From assembly GCA_003518745.1 (NCBI GenBank), contig DOYB01000067.1:1-5961 (forward strand): 5,961 nucleotides of DNA, read 5' to 3'. The notes below the pieces were generated by a model. That model did not search any database. It saw only the letters and a list, made by a program, of their open reading frames with translations, and had not been told where the DNA came from. This DNA is from Selenomonas sp. (GTDB taxonomy: Bacteria; Bacillota; Negativicutes; Selenomonadales; Selenomonadaceae). Both the position numbers and the translations under genes were made by a program. Positions 1 through 5,961 of this stretch are shown one piece after another (position 1 is the stretch's first letter; each line of letters opens with the position of its first letter).

Positions 1-941
1 CCCATATATACGGAAAGAGCGGCGTTCACAATGGGATGGGGACTGAATGCTTGGATTTTTGTGGTTTCCAGCTGTTTTTCCCTGGATTCTATGAGCTTCA
101 TTGCCCTGCTTATGTCCCCGGATTCCAGAGCCTCGCCCAATATTTTATAGTCCTTCTGGATTTCTTGGGCAAACTTAACGGCCTCAGCCTGATTGGACCT
201 AAGAACGTCATCGTATTCCTCTAAGGCCTTCAGCTGATCCTTCATAAGGTGAAGTGTATGCTCCTCCTGTCGCATCTCATCAACCTTCTTGGTAGCAATG
301 CTCATTCCGCGATACACAAAGAAGAAAAACAGTGGAATGGAGATACGGGAAAGCTGTATCTTTAAGCTGTGCAGCGTAGCTGTATCTGCTATGGGAACGG
401 AAAGACCTATGAAAATAGCCAGGGGAAGAATGGCAATGGATAAATTCTTCTTCTCACTGCTGAACAAATAAGGTGAAGGCAGCAAATCGAGAAAAAGTCG
501 ACGGGCAAACGGAAATGCCAAAAGGAAAAGTCCAAAATATACTATAGGATGTATTACAAGAACCTCTATGTCAGACCTATCCGCAAGCCAAAAGCCCTCA
601 CCTATGGCAGCTACGGTATGGATGGCAAGAACCCAAAGGAACTGCATTCCCAGGACGAACACATGGACGGCAATCGGTTGCCGAATATGGTAAACGGAAA
701 TCAGGAAGTAGGGATATGGCGCGAAAAAGAAAATTGCCTTGAAAACTCCCACATGAAAATCTGAACTGTGGAGTAAAAGGGAAATTATAAAGATTGACGC
801 AAAGCCCCAGCCCAGAAGCCAGCGCCACAGCCTGTGACGAATTGCCTCTGGTAAATAGGGACGGAAGGGCAGATAGCGAAGGTAAGCGCCGCCCAATTGG
901 ATAAGCACCAGCACCACGGAAAAGAGAAGGATACTCAGCAT
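1..941 (-). CDS. AgrC/GHKL-type membrane sensor protein, degenerate at the phospho-acceptor site (partial, C-terminus off the left edge)
   Basis: The frame is open without a stop from the ATG at 941-939 to the left edge, giving 313 residues. An in-frame TAG at 947-945 makes this ATG the only sensible start. About seven hydrophobic segments are visible (roughly residues 4-21, 42-58, 68-84, 92-113, 126-147, 168-185 and 199-214), followed by a charged helical stretch (215-295). The protein is a paralogue of the gene just upstream (935-2368). Landmarks RYLPF, LLP, the seventh membrane segment and NAALSV all fall at a constant two-residue offset, so the two align without gaps, with 13 of the first 30 residues identical. 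The dimerisation/phosphotransfer helix differs. Where the neighbour has RHDLRHNYRIL, this protein has AQEIQKDYKIL (258-268), so the histidine that should be phosphorylated is Gln259 and the second histidine is Lys263. Its ATP-binding domain, if any, lies outside the window. It overlaps the upstream gene by 7 bases and is probably translationally coupled to it. I infer a regulatory pseudokinase or partner subunit. Confidence 0.88.
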   Translation of the reverse strand, partial: MLSILLFSVVLVLIQLGGAYLRYLPFRPYLPEAIRHRLWRWLLGWGFASIFIISLLLHSSDFHVGVFKAIFFFAPYPYFLISVYHIRQPIAVHVFVLGMQFLWVLAIHTVAAIGEGFWLADRSDIEVLVIHPIVYFGLFLLAFPFARRLFLDLLPSPYLFSSEKKNLSIAILPLAIFIGLSVPIADTATLHSLKIQLSRISIPLFFFFVYRGMSIATKKVDEMRQEEHTLHLMKDQLKALEEYDDVLRSNQAEAVKFAQEIQKDYKILGEALESGDISRAMKLIESREKQLETTKIQAFSPHPIVNAALSVYM

Positions 942-2368
942 GAGCTATCCCCCCTTTTCGTTTCCCGCTCTTCATGGGCTACGTCATCACTAAGTTGAGT
1001 ATTGATTAACTGCTTTTCACATTCATCAAAGGACTGGGAAAGAGCGTCATCTACCCAAGAAATCTCACATTTAACGAAGCCGTCTTTGCAGGAGAACGCG
1101 GCTTCGCCATCATACTGAGCCAGAAATCTGGAAAGGGTTTTCATACCCATCCCCACATTGCCATCGCGTCCTATTGGCAGACCGTTCTCCCCCATAAAAA
1201 CGGGAAGTGAGCTGCTATTTTCGATGGAGAGGAGCCCGTGTATCCCATCGTATACAAGAACAAGGGAAAGCTCACGGCATTCACTCTTAACCTTCGCAGT
1301 CTCCTCAATAGCATTTTCCAGCAGTTCCGAAAGGAGAATAGCCAAGTCCCCTTCTGCCTTAAACCTTCCCTCTGGCAGCTTTATTTTCTGATGTATACGG
1401 ATTCCCAGACGCTCAGCTCGCCACAGGTTAACAGAGAGAGCGGCGTTCAGCAGGGGGCTTTTAGAAAAGGGCAATTCCTTGATAGCATCAAGCAGTATGG
1501 TCTGTGTCTTTATATGCGAGCGTGCGGCAGCAAGGTTCCCATCCATCAAAAGGCCGTAGAGTATGCGGTAATTATGCCGCAGGTCATGGCGAATAACGGA
1601 AATCCTTTTCTGATTTCGAAGGGCAAGCCGATATCTCTTTTCCAAAAAGGAAAGCTGTTCCTCAACGCGCTTTGCGTTCATGATCTCCTTCCGATGATTG
1701 TAGAACTCCTTACCGGATAGCAGGACATAGCGATAAAGGAAGAAAAATGATACCGGGAGCACAAGGCGGGAAATCATTTCCTGCCAGGAATGAATCAGTT
1801 TCCCATCCGCCAGCAGGAAAAAGTGGGAAAAGAGCACGATAAAGGGCAATGTCGCAATATAGTAACCATACGGGCGGGTTTCAAAAAATTGCTCAGGCGG
1901 CAGAAGATTCTTAAAAACGCGACGTTCCACCGGCAATAGAGCAAGAATCAGGATTGGATATATCATGCTATGGATTGAAAGCAGAGTTTCCTCAGGGAAA
2001 TCCTTTATAACCGAGAACATGATAATAGCGGATATACTGTGAAGCATGAAGCTCCAAACAGACACCATGCCTTGAACAAATATATGCTTGAGGACATCCC
2101 TTCGCACCACCGTCATAAAGACCGCGGCCCAAGGAATCCAACTTGCCATAAGTACCGCCTTATAGCTATGTGTCCAGATTCCGAAATGCTCAAAGAGCCA
2201 GGCATATGCCAAAAGGCTCAGGATTGCCAATGCTCCCAGCCCAATAGCAAGCCTATTCCGTTCTTCCTCAACAATGTGCTCGCTGAACGGGAGATATCTC
2301 AGATAAGAGTCGGATAATTGTATCAATACGATAAAACCAGGAAGCGCCAATACCCATGCCTGCTCCAT
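935..2368 (-). CDS. AgrC/LytS-like multi-pass membrane sensor histidine kinase (GHKL family)
   Basis: This 477-residue protein probably senses an unknown signal through its membrane domain and phosphorylates a response regulator, likely of LytTR type by analogy with AgrC-like kinases; no such regulator is in view. About seven hydrophobic segments occupy residues 4-216 (roughly 4-21, 43-59, 70-88, 97-121, 132-147, 169-188 and 197-216). A charged helix follows (217-255), then the phosphotransfer motif RHDLRHNYRIL with His261, and an ATP-binding domain of the HATPase_c_5 type. That domain shows N-box ELLENAIEE (Asn352), a following IENS motif (382-385) and glycine-rich GNVGMGMKTL (403-412). A polar, acidic tail of about 37 residues (441-477) extends past the usual domain end. 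The ATG at 2368 follows a good ribosome binding site, and an in-frame stop lies 15 bases upstream of it. It is the first gene of a minus-strand unit and overlaps its paralogue downstream by 7 bases. Assignment to the family is firm; ligand and partner are unknown. Confidence 0.92.
   Translation of the reverse strand: MEQAWVLALPGFIVLIQLSDSYLRYLPFSEHIVEEERNRLAIGLGALAILSLLAYAWLFEHFGIWTHSYKAVLMASWIPWAAVFMTVVRRDVLKHIFVQGMVSVWSFMLHSISAIIMFSVIKDFPEETLLSIHSMIYPILILALLPVERRVFKNLLPPEQFFETRPYGYYIATLPFIVLFSHFFLLADGKLIHSWQEMISRLVLPVSFFFLYRYVLLSGKEFYNHRKEIMNAKRVEEQLSFLEKRYRLALRNQKRISVIRHDLRHNYRILYGLLMDGNLAAARSHIKTQTILLDAIKELPFSKSPLLNAALSVNLWRAERLGIRIHQKIKLPEGRFKAEGDLAILLSELLENAIEETAKVKSECRELSLVLVYDGIHGLLSIENSSSLPVFMGENGLPIGRDGNVGMGMKTLSRFLAQYDGEAAFSCKDGFVKCEISWVDDALSQSFDECEKQLINTQLSDDVAHEERETKRGDSSC
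949..958 (-). promoter_or_regulatory. Ribosome binding site of the second tandem gene, inside the first gene's last codons
   Basis: Read on the minus strand, the bases before the ATG at 941 are AAAAGGGGGG followed by a 7-base spacer. This G-run version of the Shine-Dalgarno site lies entirely within the last codons of the upstream kinase gene (encoding KRG of its C-terminal KRGDSSC), whose TGA is at 937-935. It closely resembles the site used by that upstream gene (AAAGGGGG), which suggests the ribosome binding site was copied along with the gene. It supports the ATG at 941 as the start and suggests coupled translation. Confidence 0.75.
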
Positions 2369-2376
2369 CCGTATAT

Positions 2377-2384
2377 CCCCCTTT
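2377..2384 (-). promoter_or_regulatory. Ribosome binding site of the GHKL kinase gene
   Basis: On the minus strand AAAGGGGG ends 8 bases before the ATG at 2368. The position is ideal and the sequence matches the Shine-Dalgarno consensus with a G in place of the central A. It decides the start, because no other start exists between the ATG and the in-frame stop just upstream. Confidence 0.75.
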
Positions 2385-2388
2385 CATT

Positions 2389-2447
2389 AAATCCATCAAA
2401 TCATATACTCTTTCGCAAATATACAGGATATACCATTTTATGGATTT
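2389..2447. repeat. Imperfectly explained inverted repeat (8-base arms) in the divergent control region
   Basis: AAATCCAT at 2389-2396 and its exact reverse complement ATGGATTT at 2440-2447 have centres about 51 bases apart. The right arm directly abuts the -35 box of the minus-strand promoter, and the left arm lies in that gene's leader. This geometry would fit paired operator half-sites or a long-range leader stem. An 8-base match in AT-rich sequence of this length can also arise by chance, so the functional reading is weak. Confidence 0.3.
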
Positions 2448-2453
2448 TGTCAA
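2425..2453 (-). promoter_or_regulatory. Predicted sigma-A-type promoter for the tandem GHKL genes
   Basis: The minus strand carries a perfect -35 box TTGACA (2453-2448). After a 17-base spacer comes TATCCT (2430-2425), a four-of-six match to the -10 consensus. An overlapping alternative, TATATC (2432-2427), would have a 15-base spacer. Transcription would begin near 2418 and leave a leader of about 50 bases before the ATG at 2368. The perfect -35 box and its placement in the divergent gap make this the best candidate for the unit. The -10 box is ordinary, so an activator could be involved. Confidence 0.6.
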
Positions 2454-2478
2454 AAATTGCCCACTTTTAAGAATATAG

Positions 2479-2507
2479 TTGTTTTCTAGCCGAAATTCTA
2501 CTAAAAT
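2479..2507 (+). promoter_or_regulatory. Predicted promoter for the hybrid kinase gene
   Basis: TTGTTT (2479-2484), a weak -35 box, is followed after exactly 17 bases by TAAAAT (2502-2507), a five-of-six match to the -10 consensus. Transcription would start near 2514 and give a leader of about 38 bases including a run of seven T. The -35 boxes of the two divergent promoters are only 25 bases apart (2454-2478 between them), so one bound regulator could affect both. An alternative -10-like TATAGT at 2474-2479 lacks a suitably spaced -35 box. Confidence 0.5.
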
Positions 2508-2536
2508 AATGATATTGAAGTTTTTTTGATTTCCTC

Positions 2537-2543
2537 AAAGGAG
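2537..2543 (+). promoter_or_regulatory. Ribosome binding site that selects a TTG start
   Basis: AAAGGAG ends 8 bases before the TTG at 2552. It is the only strong Shine-Dalgarno site near the 5' end of the frame. The next in-frame ATG codons (residues 22 and 39 of the protein) lie in or at the end of the first membrane helix and lack such a site. This decides in favour of the TTG start. Confidence 0.75.
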
Positions 2544-2551
2544 CGACATCA

Positions 2552-5161
2552 TTGAAAAAGTCTACAGACAGGATAGAAAATAATTCCGGTACCGTAAAAA
2601 TCAGCCGCAAGGTAATGGCAGAAATCTTGATTCTGGCCATCGTACTCATTCTTATTGGGTTTTCCATGCAGGAAAAAGTAGAAAAACTCCTCTCGACCTC
2701 CGTGGAACAGTCGGTGGCCCGGCAGACCGCGGATTTCTCTGTTTTAGCTGAGGAGCGTTTCCAGCGCGAGTTGGCGGAGCTTCGCTATGCGGCCCATCAA
2801 ATCGGAAAACATGAAGGAACCTTGGCAGCGGCCTTTGAAAGCTTGGAAGCCACCGGGCGGAATGGTGTTTCCTGCGGTATTTTAAATAAAAAGGTCGGTG
2901 CGGTTATTGGGGGGCCATTGAGCGAAAAGGAATTCCCACGACTGGTTCGCGCTTTTTCAGGGAGCGCCATTGTGGACTATTGCCCCGGGCGCGGACTGCT
3001 GTTCGCCGTTCCTATCCTTAGAGGGGATAACGTACGCTATGTAATCTATCGTCTCTACAACGAGGATGTACTCTATGACTACTTTGGCTTGGAAGAGTAT
3101 GATGCCGACAGCAAAATACTTATTCGTGAGCGAAACGGTACCGTTATTGTCCCCTACCGTGGCTTTAGTGAAAAGGATAAGGAATTTTTCCGCGATGCTA
3201 CCATCCAAGCGGATTTCGACCGGATTAGTGAAAAACTTAGGACCAGCCGTAGTGCCGCCGTTTACTCCGATGGTCCCAAGGGACGATATTTTCTCTTCGG
3301 GGCTGATCTTCCGCAAACAAACTGCTCTATGATCGGCTATGTTCCATGGGACGCGGTGGCCGGCAATGTTTCACGCATTTACGAACTAGTCCTTACGGTA
3401 GTGACACTGCTGCTGCTGCTTTTTGCTTTGGCCAGCGCGTATCTCTTCATGGTGCAGTCCAGAATGGCTGAAAACGAGTCCATGCGAAGGGCCAAGGAGA
3501 TCGCGGATAAGGCCAATAAGGCAAAAAGCGAATTCCTGGCCAACATGAGCCATGAGATACGTACCCCTATCAATGCTGTTCTGGGCATGAATGAGATGAT
3601 TCTCAGAGAAAGCAAAGAGTCCTTCACCTTGGACTATGCTAAGAAAATTGCCGGAGCAGGCCATGCTCTCCTTTCCCTTATAAACGATATTCTGGATTTT
3701 TCCAAAATCGAGTCCGGACGCATGGAATTGGTGGAAACTACCTATCAGCTTGATTCTCTGCTTATGGATACTGTGGATATAATCGAACCTCGTGCAGAAG
3801 AAAAAGGATTGGAATTTAACGTTAAAGCAGACCCCAACCTTCCCAATGACCTGTATGGGGATGCTATTCGAATTCGCCAGATTATCATCAACATTCTGAG
3901 CAACGCCGTAAAATACACGCAAAAGGGCAGCATTAGCTTCGTTGTTTCCGGTACACGGAAGGCCGCGGCCAGCTCCAATAACATAGAGGATGAAAATACC
4001 CTTTTGCTGGAGATAGCGATATCTGACACGGGCATAGGAATCAAGGAAGAGGATAAAAAGCTTTTGTTCCAAGATTTCAAGCGTCTGGATACCACGCGTA
4101 ACAGAAACATCGAGGGAACCGGATTGGGGCTCGCAATTACGGTAAATCTCCTTCACCTCATGGACGGAGAGATTTCCGTTGACAGTATTTATGGAAAAGG
4201 CAGTACCTTCAAGATTCAGATTCCGCAGAAAATCGTGGACGCGGAATCCGCATTAGGTGATTTCACACAGCGGTTAGCAAACGGAAATCTTGAGCAGGAA
4301 ACCTATCACGTCAGTTTCCGTGCGCCCGACGCGCATATTCTCGTGGTGGATGATAACGAGGTAAACCTCCTTGTGGCGAAAAATCTTCTGAAAGCCACAG
4401 AGATACAGGTTGAAACCTGCATAAGCGGTAATGAATGCCTCCAAAAAATGAAAGAAACGCATTTCGACTTAATACTGCTGGATCAGATGATGCCGGAGCT
4501 TGACGGTATTGAAACCTTGAAAGCTTCCAAACTTATGCCTGACAACAAATGTCAAAACACGCCGGTAATCGCGCTTACAGCAAACGCGGTATCGGGTGCA
4601 AGGGAAATGTTCCTGGCGGAAGGCTTCTCGGATTATCTGGCCAAGCCTATAAACTCTGTAAAGCTGGAGCAGATAATACAAAAGTATCTGCCTGACGAAC
4701 TGGTGACAGCCGGTGATGTGCCCGAGAGCTCTGAGGAAAAAAATGCTCCGGCGAATGAACCCGAACCGATCCAGTCCTCCGGAGATGAAGGCTTAATTAA
4801 CTGGGAAATGGGAATGACCTACAACGGAGGCTTTGAGGACATGTATAGGGAAATACTCTCTATATTTGCCGCAACCGGAAGCGAAAAGACTGAAAAAATG
4901 CAAAAGGCCTTCTCAGAGGGTGACTGGAAAAACTACACTATCTTTGTTCACGCGCTGAAGTCAACGTCACTTACCATAGGTTGCCAAAAACTCTCTGATG
5001 ACGCGAAAGCACTGGAAATGGCAGGAAAAAAATTCCAGTCGGCGGAATCCACGCAAAGCGAAAAAGAAGATAGCCTAAGTTACATTCAAGAGCATCATGA
5101 AGAGGTCATGGCTCTCTACAAAAAAGTAACGGATGAAGCTGAAACTTTAGCAAAAAAATGA
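2552..5161 (+). CDS. Membrane-bound hybrid sensor histidine kinase (sensor-HisKA-HATPase-REC-HPt)
   Basis: This 869-residue BarA-like hybrid kinase can carry three steps of a His-Asp-His phosphorelay in one chain. A short cytoplasmic start is followed by membrane helix 1 (about 22-39), an extracytoplasmic sensor of about 235 residues (40-275) and membrane helix 2 (about 276-301). The sensor is probably a Cache-type domain, judged by its long first helix and a region near FAVPILRG; its ligand is unknown. No HAMP domain is evident: a straight charged helix (302-327) leads into HisKA with NMSHEIRTP (His334). The ATPase domain has an N-box at Asn451, DTGIGI (492-497) and GTGLGL (522-527). The receiver (about 594-714) has Asp600/Asp601, phospho-acceptor Asp644 in LLDQMMP, Thr676 and Lys698. 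After an acidic, proline-containing linker comes an HPt domain (about 748-830) with HALKSTS (His800). All catalytic residues are present. It uses a TTG start with AAAGGAG upstream. The final phosphate acceptor, probably a response regulator, is not in view. Confidence 0.95.
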   Translation: MKKSTDRIENNSGTVKISRKVMAEILILAIVLILIGFSMQEKVEKLLSTSVEQSVARQTADFSVLAEERFQRELAELRYAAHQIGKHEGTLAAAFESLEATGRNGVSCGILNKKVGAVIGGPLSEKEFPRLVRAFSGSAIVDYCPGRGLLFAVPILRGDNVRYVIYRLYNEDVLYDYFGLEEYDADSKILIRERNGTVIVPYRGFSEKDKEFFRDATIQADFDRISEKLRTSRSAAVYSDGPKGRYFLFGADLPQTNCSMIGYVPWDAVAGNVSRIYELVLTVVTLLLLLFALASAYLFMVQSRMAENESMRRAKEIADKANKAKSEFLANMSHEIRTPINAVLGMNEMILRESKESFTLDYAKKIAGAGHALLSLINDILDFSKIESGRMELVETTYQLDSLLMDTVDIIEPRAEEKGLEFNVKADPNLPNDLYGDAIRIRQIIINILSNAVKYTQKGSISFVVSGTRKAAASSNNIEDENTLLLEIAISDTGIGIKEEDKKLLFQDFKRLDTTRNRNIEGTGLGLAITVNLLHLMDGEISVDSIYGKGSTFKIQIPQKIVDAESALGDFTQRLANGNLEQETYHVSFRAPDAHILVVDDNEVNLLVAKNLLKATEIQVETCISGNECLQKMKETHFDLILLDQMMPELDGIETLKASKLMPDNKCQNTPVIALTANAVSGAREMFLAEGFSDYLAKPINSVKLEQIIQKYLPDELVTAGDVPESSEEKNAPANEPEPIQSSGDEGLINWEMGMTYNGGFEDMYREILSIFAATGSEKTEKMQKAFSEGDWKNYTIFVHALKSTSLTIGCQKLSDDAKALEMAGKKFQSAESTQSEKEDSLSYIQEHHEEVMALYKKVTDEAETLAKK

Positions 5162-5202
5162 ATCTATTTTAAAAGCTCTAGGTTGCCGGATGGATGATGA
5201 AT

Positions 5203-5209
5203 GAGGTGG
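5203..5209 (+). promoter_or_regulatory. Ribosome binding site of the BMP-like gene
   Basis: GAGGTGG lies 6 bases before the TTG at 5216 and favours that start. A competing in-frame ATG at 5201 directly follows a TGA and would add five residues (MRWLE). It has only a weak GGATGG at 5189-5194 upstream, and using it would place GAGGTGG inside the gene. The preceding gap (5162-5200) shows no terminator hairpin, so the gene is probably co-transcribed with the hybrid kinase. Confidence 0.55.
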
Positions 5210-5215
5210 CTTGAA

Positions 5216-5961
5216 TTGAAAGATCTGAGAGTGAATACGCTACTGGCGATTGGACTATTTGTCCTCTGTATGCTGGTATTCTTCATCTATCGTTTCGATA
5301 CAAATTTTCTGTCTGAAGAAGCGCCGAAGAAAATCGGATTCATTGTCCTTGGGGACGTAGAAGAAGCCGGCTGGAATGGCTCCCATTACCAAGGGATTAA
5401 GGCTGCCTGTGAGAATATGGGGCTGACTTTGGTCTTTCGTGACAAGGTACCGGAAAATAGCGGAAAGTGCCCTGAGGCCATAGATGAACTGGCCAACGAA
5501 GGCGTGGGCATGATTTTCCTATGCAGCTACGCCTATGCGTCAGAGGTGCATGATTTAGTTAAGGAATATGAGAATATAGCCTTTGCCACGAACTCCGGTG
5601 AAGCACATGCCAGGAACCTCACTGCGTATTTTGCACGCATGTACCAGGGTAGATATATGGCCGGAGCTCTTGCCGGAATGAGGACTAAATCAAATACGAT
5701 AGGCTATGTGGCAGCTATTCCGAACTGTGAGGTTTGCCGAGGTCTCAATGCCTTCACCCTAGGTGTCAGGCGAATGAATCCAAACGCGCGAGTGCTCGTT
5801 GCCTTTACGGGTGGTTGGGAAAATCCTCCCGTGGAACGTGAAAAGGCGTATCGGCTGGTAAAAGAAAACGGTGCGGATGTGCTCACCTATCATCAAGATG
5901 AAAAGGCTGTGGCAGACGCGGCGGAAGAAATGGGAGTGGACTTCATCGGCTACAATGAAGT
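5216..5961 (+). CDS. BMP/PnrA/Med-family substrate-binding-like protein, membrane-anchored (partial, C-terminus off the right edge)
   Basis: The frame is open for 248 codons to the window edge. One hydrophobic segment (about 8-24) follows a short charged start. Its only cysteine, Cys18, is preceded by FVL rather than a lipobox, so I read it as an uncleaved anchor with the rest outside the membrane. From residue 38 the fold is a periplasmic-binding type I protein of the BMP family (Bmp/PnrA/Med, Pfam Bmp): KIGFIVLGDVEEAGWNGSHYQG opening strand and loop in two adjoining pieces (39-48, 49-60), then AFATNSG (122-128), GYVAA (163-167), RGLNAFTLGVR (175-185) and a WENPPVERE segment (201-209). Relatives bind nucleosides in ABC importers (PnrA) or act in regulation (Med of Bacillus subtilis). 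It lies 54 bases after a hybrid kinase gene with no terminator between. I infer a sensory role, either as a binding partner of the kinase or as the input domain of a longer protein, though a transporter operon may continue beyond the edge. A CxxC at Cys171/Cys174 is unusual. The start could instead be the ATG at 5201. Confidence 0.85.
   Translation, partial: MKDLRVNTLLAIGLFVLCMLVFFIYRFDTNFLSEEAPKKIGFIVLGDVEEAGWNGSHYQGIKAACENMGLTLVFRDKVPENSGKCPEAIDELANEGVGMIFLCSYAYASEVHDLVKEYENIAFATNSGEAHARNLTAYFARMYQGRYMAGALAGMRTKSNTIGYVAAIPNCEVCRGLNAFTLGVRRMNPNARVLVAFTGGWENPPVEREKAYRLVKENGADVLTYHQDEKAVADAAEEMGVDFIGYNE

Noticed and set aside
598..975. Open frame of 125 codons on the minus strand
   Set aside because: It overlaps the N-terminal membrane domain of the partial paralogue in another frame. 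The true frame continues to the window edge, aligns with the neighbouring kinase and has a ribosome binding site.
1238..1720. Open frame of 160 codons on the plus strand
   Set aside because: It is antisense to the catalytic part of the GHKL kinase, with no domain motifs. It is explained by the codon structure of the opposite strand.
2433..2443. Small palindrome CCAT-TTT-ATGG in the minus-strand promoter spacer
   Set aside because: Four-base arms are too short to support an operator and are likely to occur by chance in this AT-rich region.
2268..2453. Short minus-strand frame (61 codons) covering the divergent region
   Set aside because: It starts within the predicted promoter of the GHKL gene and runs into that gene in another frame. 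It lacks a ribosome binding site and any family resemblance.
3961..3970. Perfect 10-base palindrome GGCCGCGGCC
   Set aside because: It lies in the alanine-rich loop codons of the hybrid kinase's ATPase domain. GC-rich alanine codons explain it and nothing suggests a regulatory site.
3386..4156. Open frame of 256 codons on the minus strand
   Set aside because: It lies wholly antisense to the HisKA and HATPase regions of the hybrid kinase, whose motifs are intact. The translation shows no recognisable domain, so it is a shadow of the real gene.
5162..5200. Possible terminator between the hybrid kinase and BMP-like genes
   Set aside because: No stem followed by a T-run is present in the gap, so co-transcription is the simpler reading.
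5267..5272. Cys18 of the BMP-like protein as a lipoprotein cleavage site
   Set aside because: The residues before it (FVL) do not fit a lipobox, which needs a small residue just before the cysteine, and the cysteine is in the middle of the hydrophobic segment. An uncleaved anchor is more likely.

Overview
The window holds four protein-coding genes, two of them cut by the window edges, arranged as two divergent transcription units around a 183-base AT-rich intergenic region. All are signalling or sensing genes. I see no RNA genes, mobile elements, CRISPR arrays or integration sites. The organism is most likely an anaerobic member of the Bacillota, with Lachnospiraceae or Selenomonadaceae-type bacteria the best fits. 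Reasons are the strong purine-rich Shine-Dalgarno sites, a TTG start, moderate G+C, and a hybrid kinase whose HisKA, receiver and HPt sequences resemble the large hybrid-kinase families of those groups. The taxonomic call is an inference from remembered family flavour, not a search.

Left half, minus strand (2368 down to 1): two tandem, 7-base-overlapping genes encode paralogous multi-pass membrane proteins of the AgrC/GHKL sensor histidine kinase type. The first (935-2368) is complete, with an intact phospho-acceptor histidine motif and an ATP-binding domain. The second (941 down to 1, its C-terminus beyond the window) aligns with the first without gaps at the landmarks checked over all 313 visible residues. 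Its phospho-acceptor histidine is replaced by glutamine and the second histidine of the motif by lysine. The pair looks like an active kinase plus a degenerate partner, translated together.

Centre (2369-2551): a divergent control region. It has a perfect TTGACA -35 box for the minus-strand unit, a reasonable plus-strand promoter with 17-base spacing, and ribosome binding sites at both ends.

Right half, plus strand (2552 to 5961): a complete 869-residue hybrid kinase with the order TM, extracytoplasmic sensor (probably Cache-like), TM, HisKA, HATPase, receiver and HPt (BarA-like phosphorelay layout). After 54 bases without a terminator comes the first part of a membrane-anchored BMP/PnrA/Med-family substrate-binding-like protein. 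This unit looks like a ligand-sensing phosphorelay in which the BMP-like protein either feeds the kinase or is itself the input domain of a larger protein. No DNA-binding response regulator is visible for either unit, so the outputs lie outside the window.
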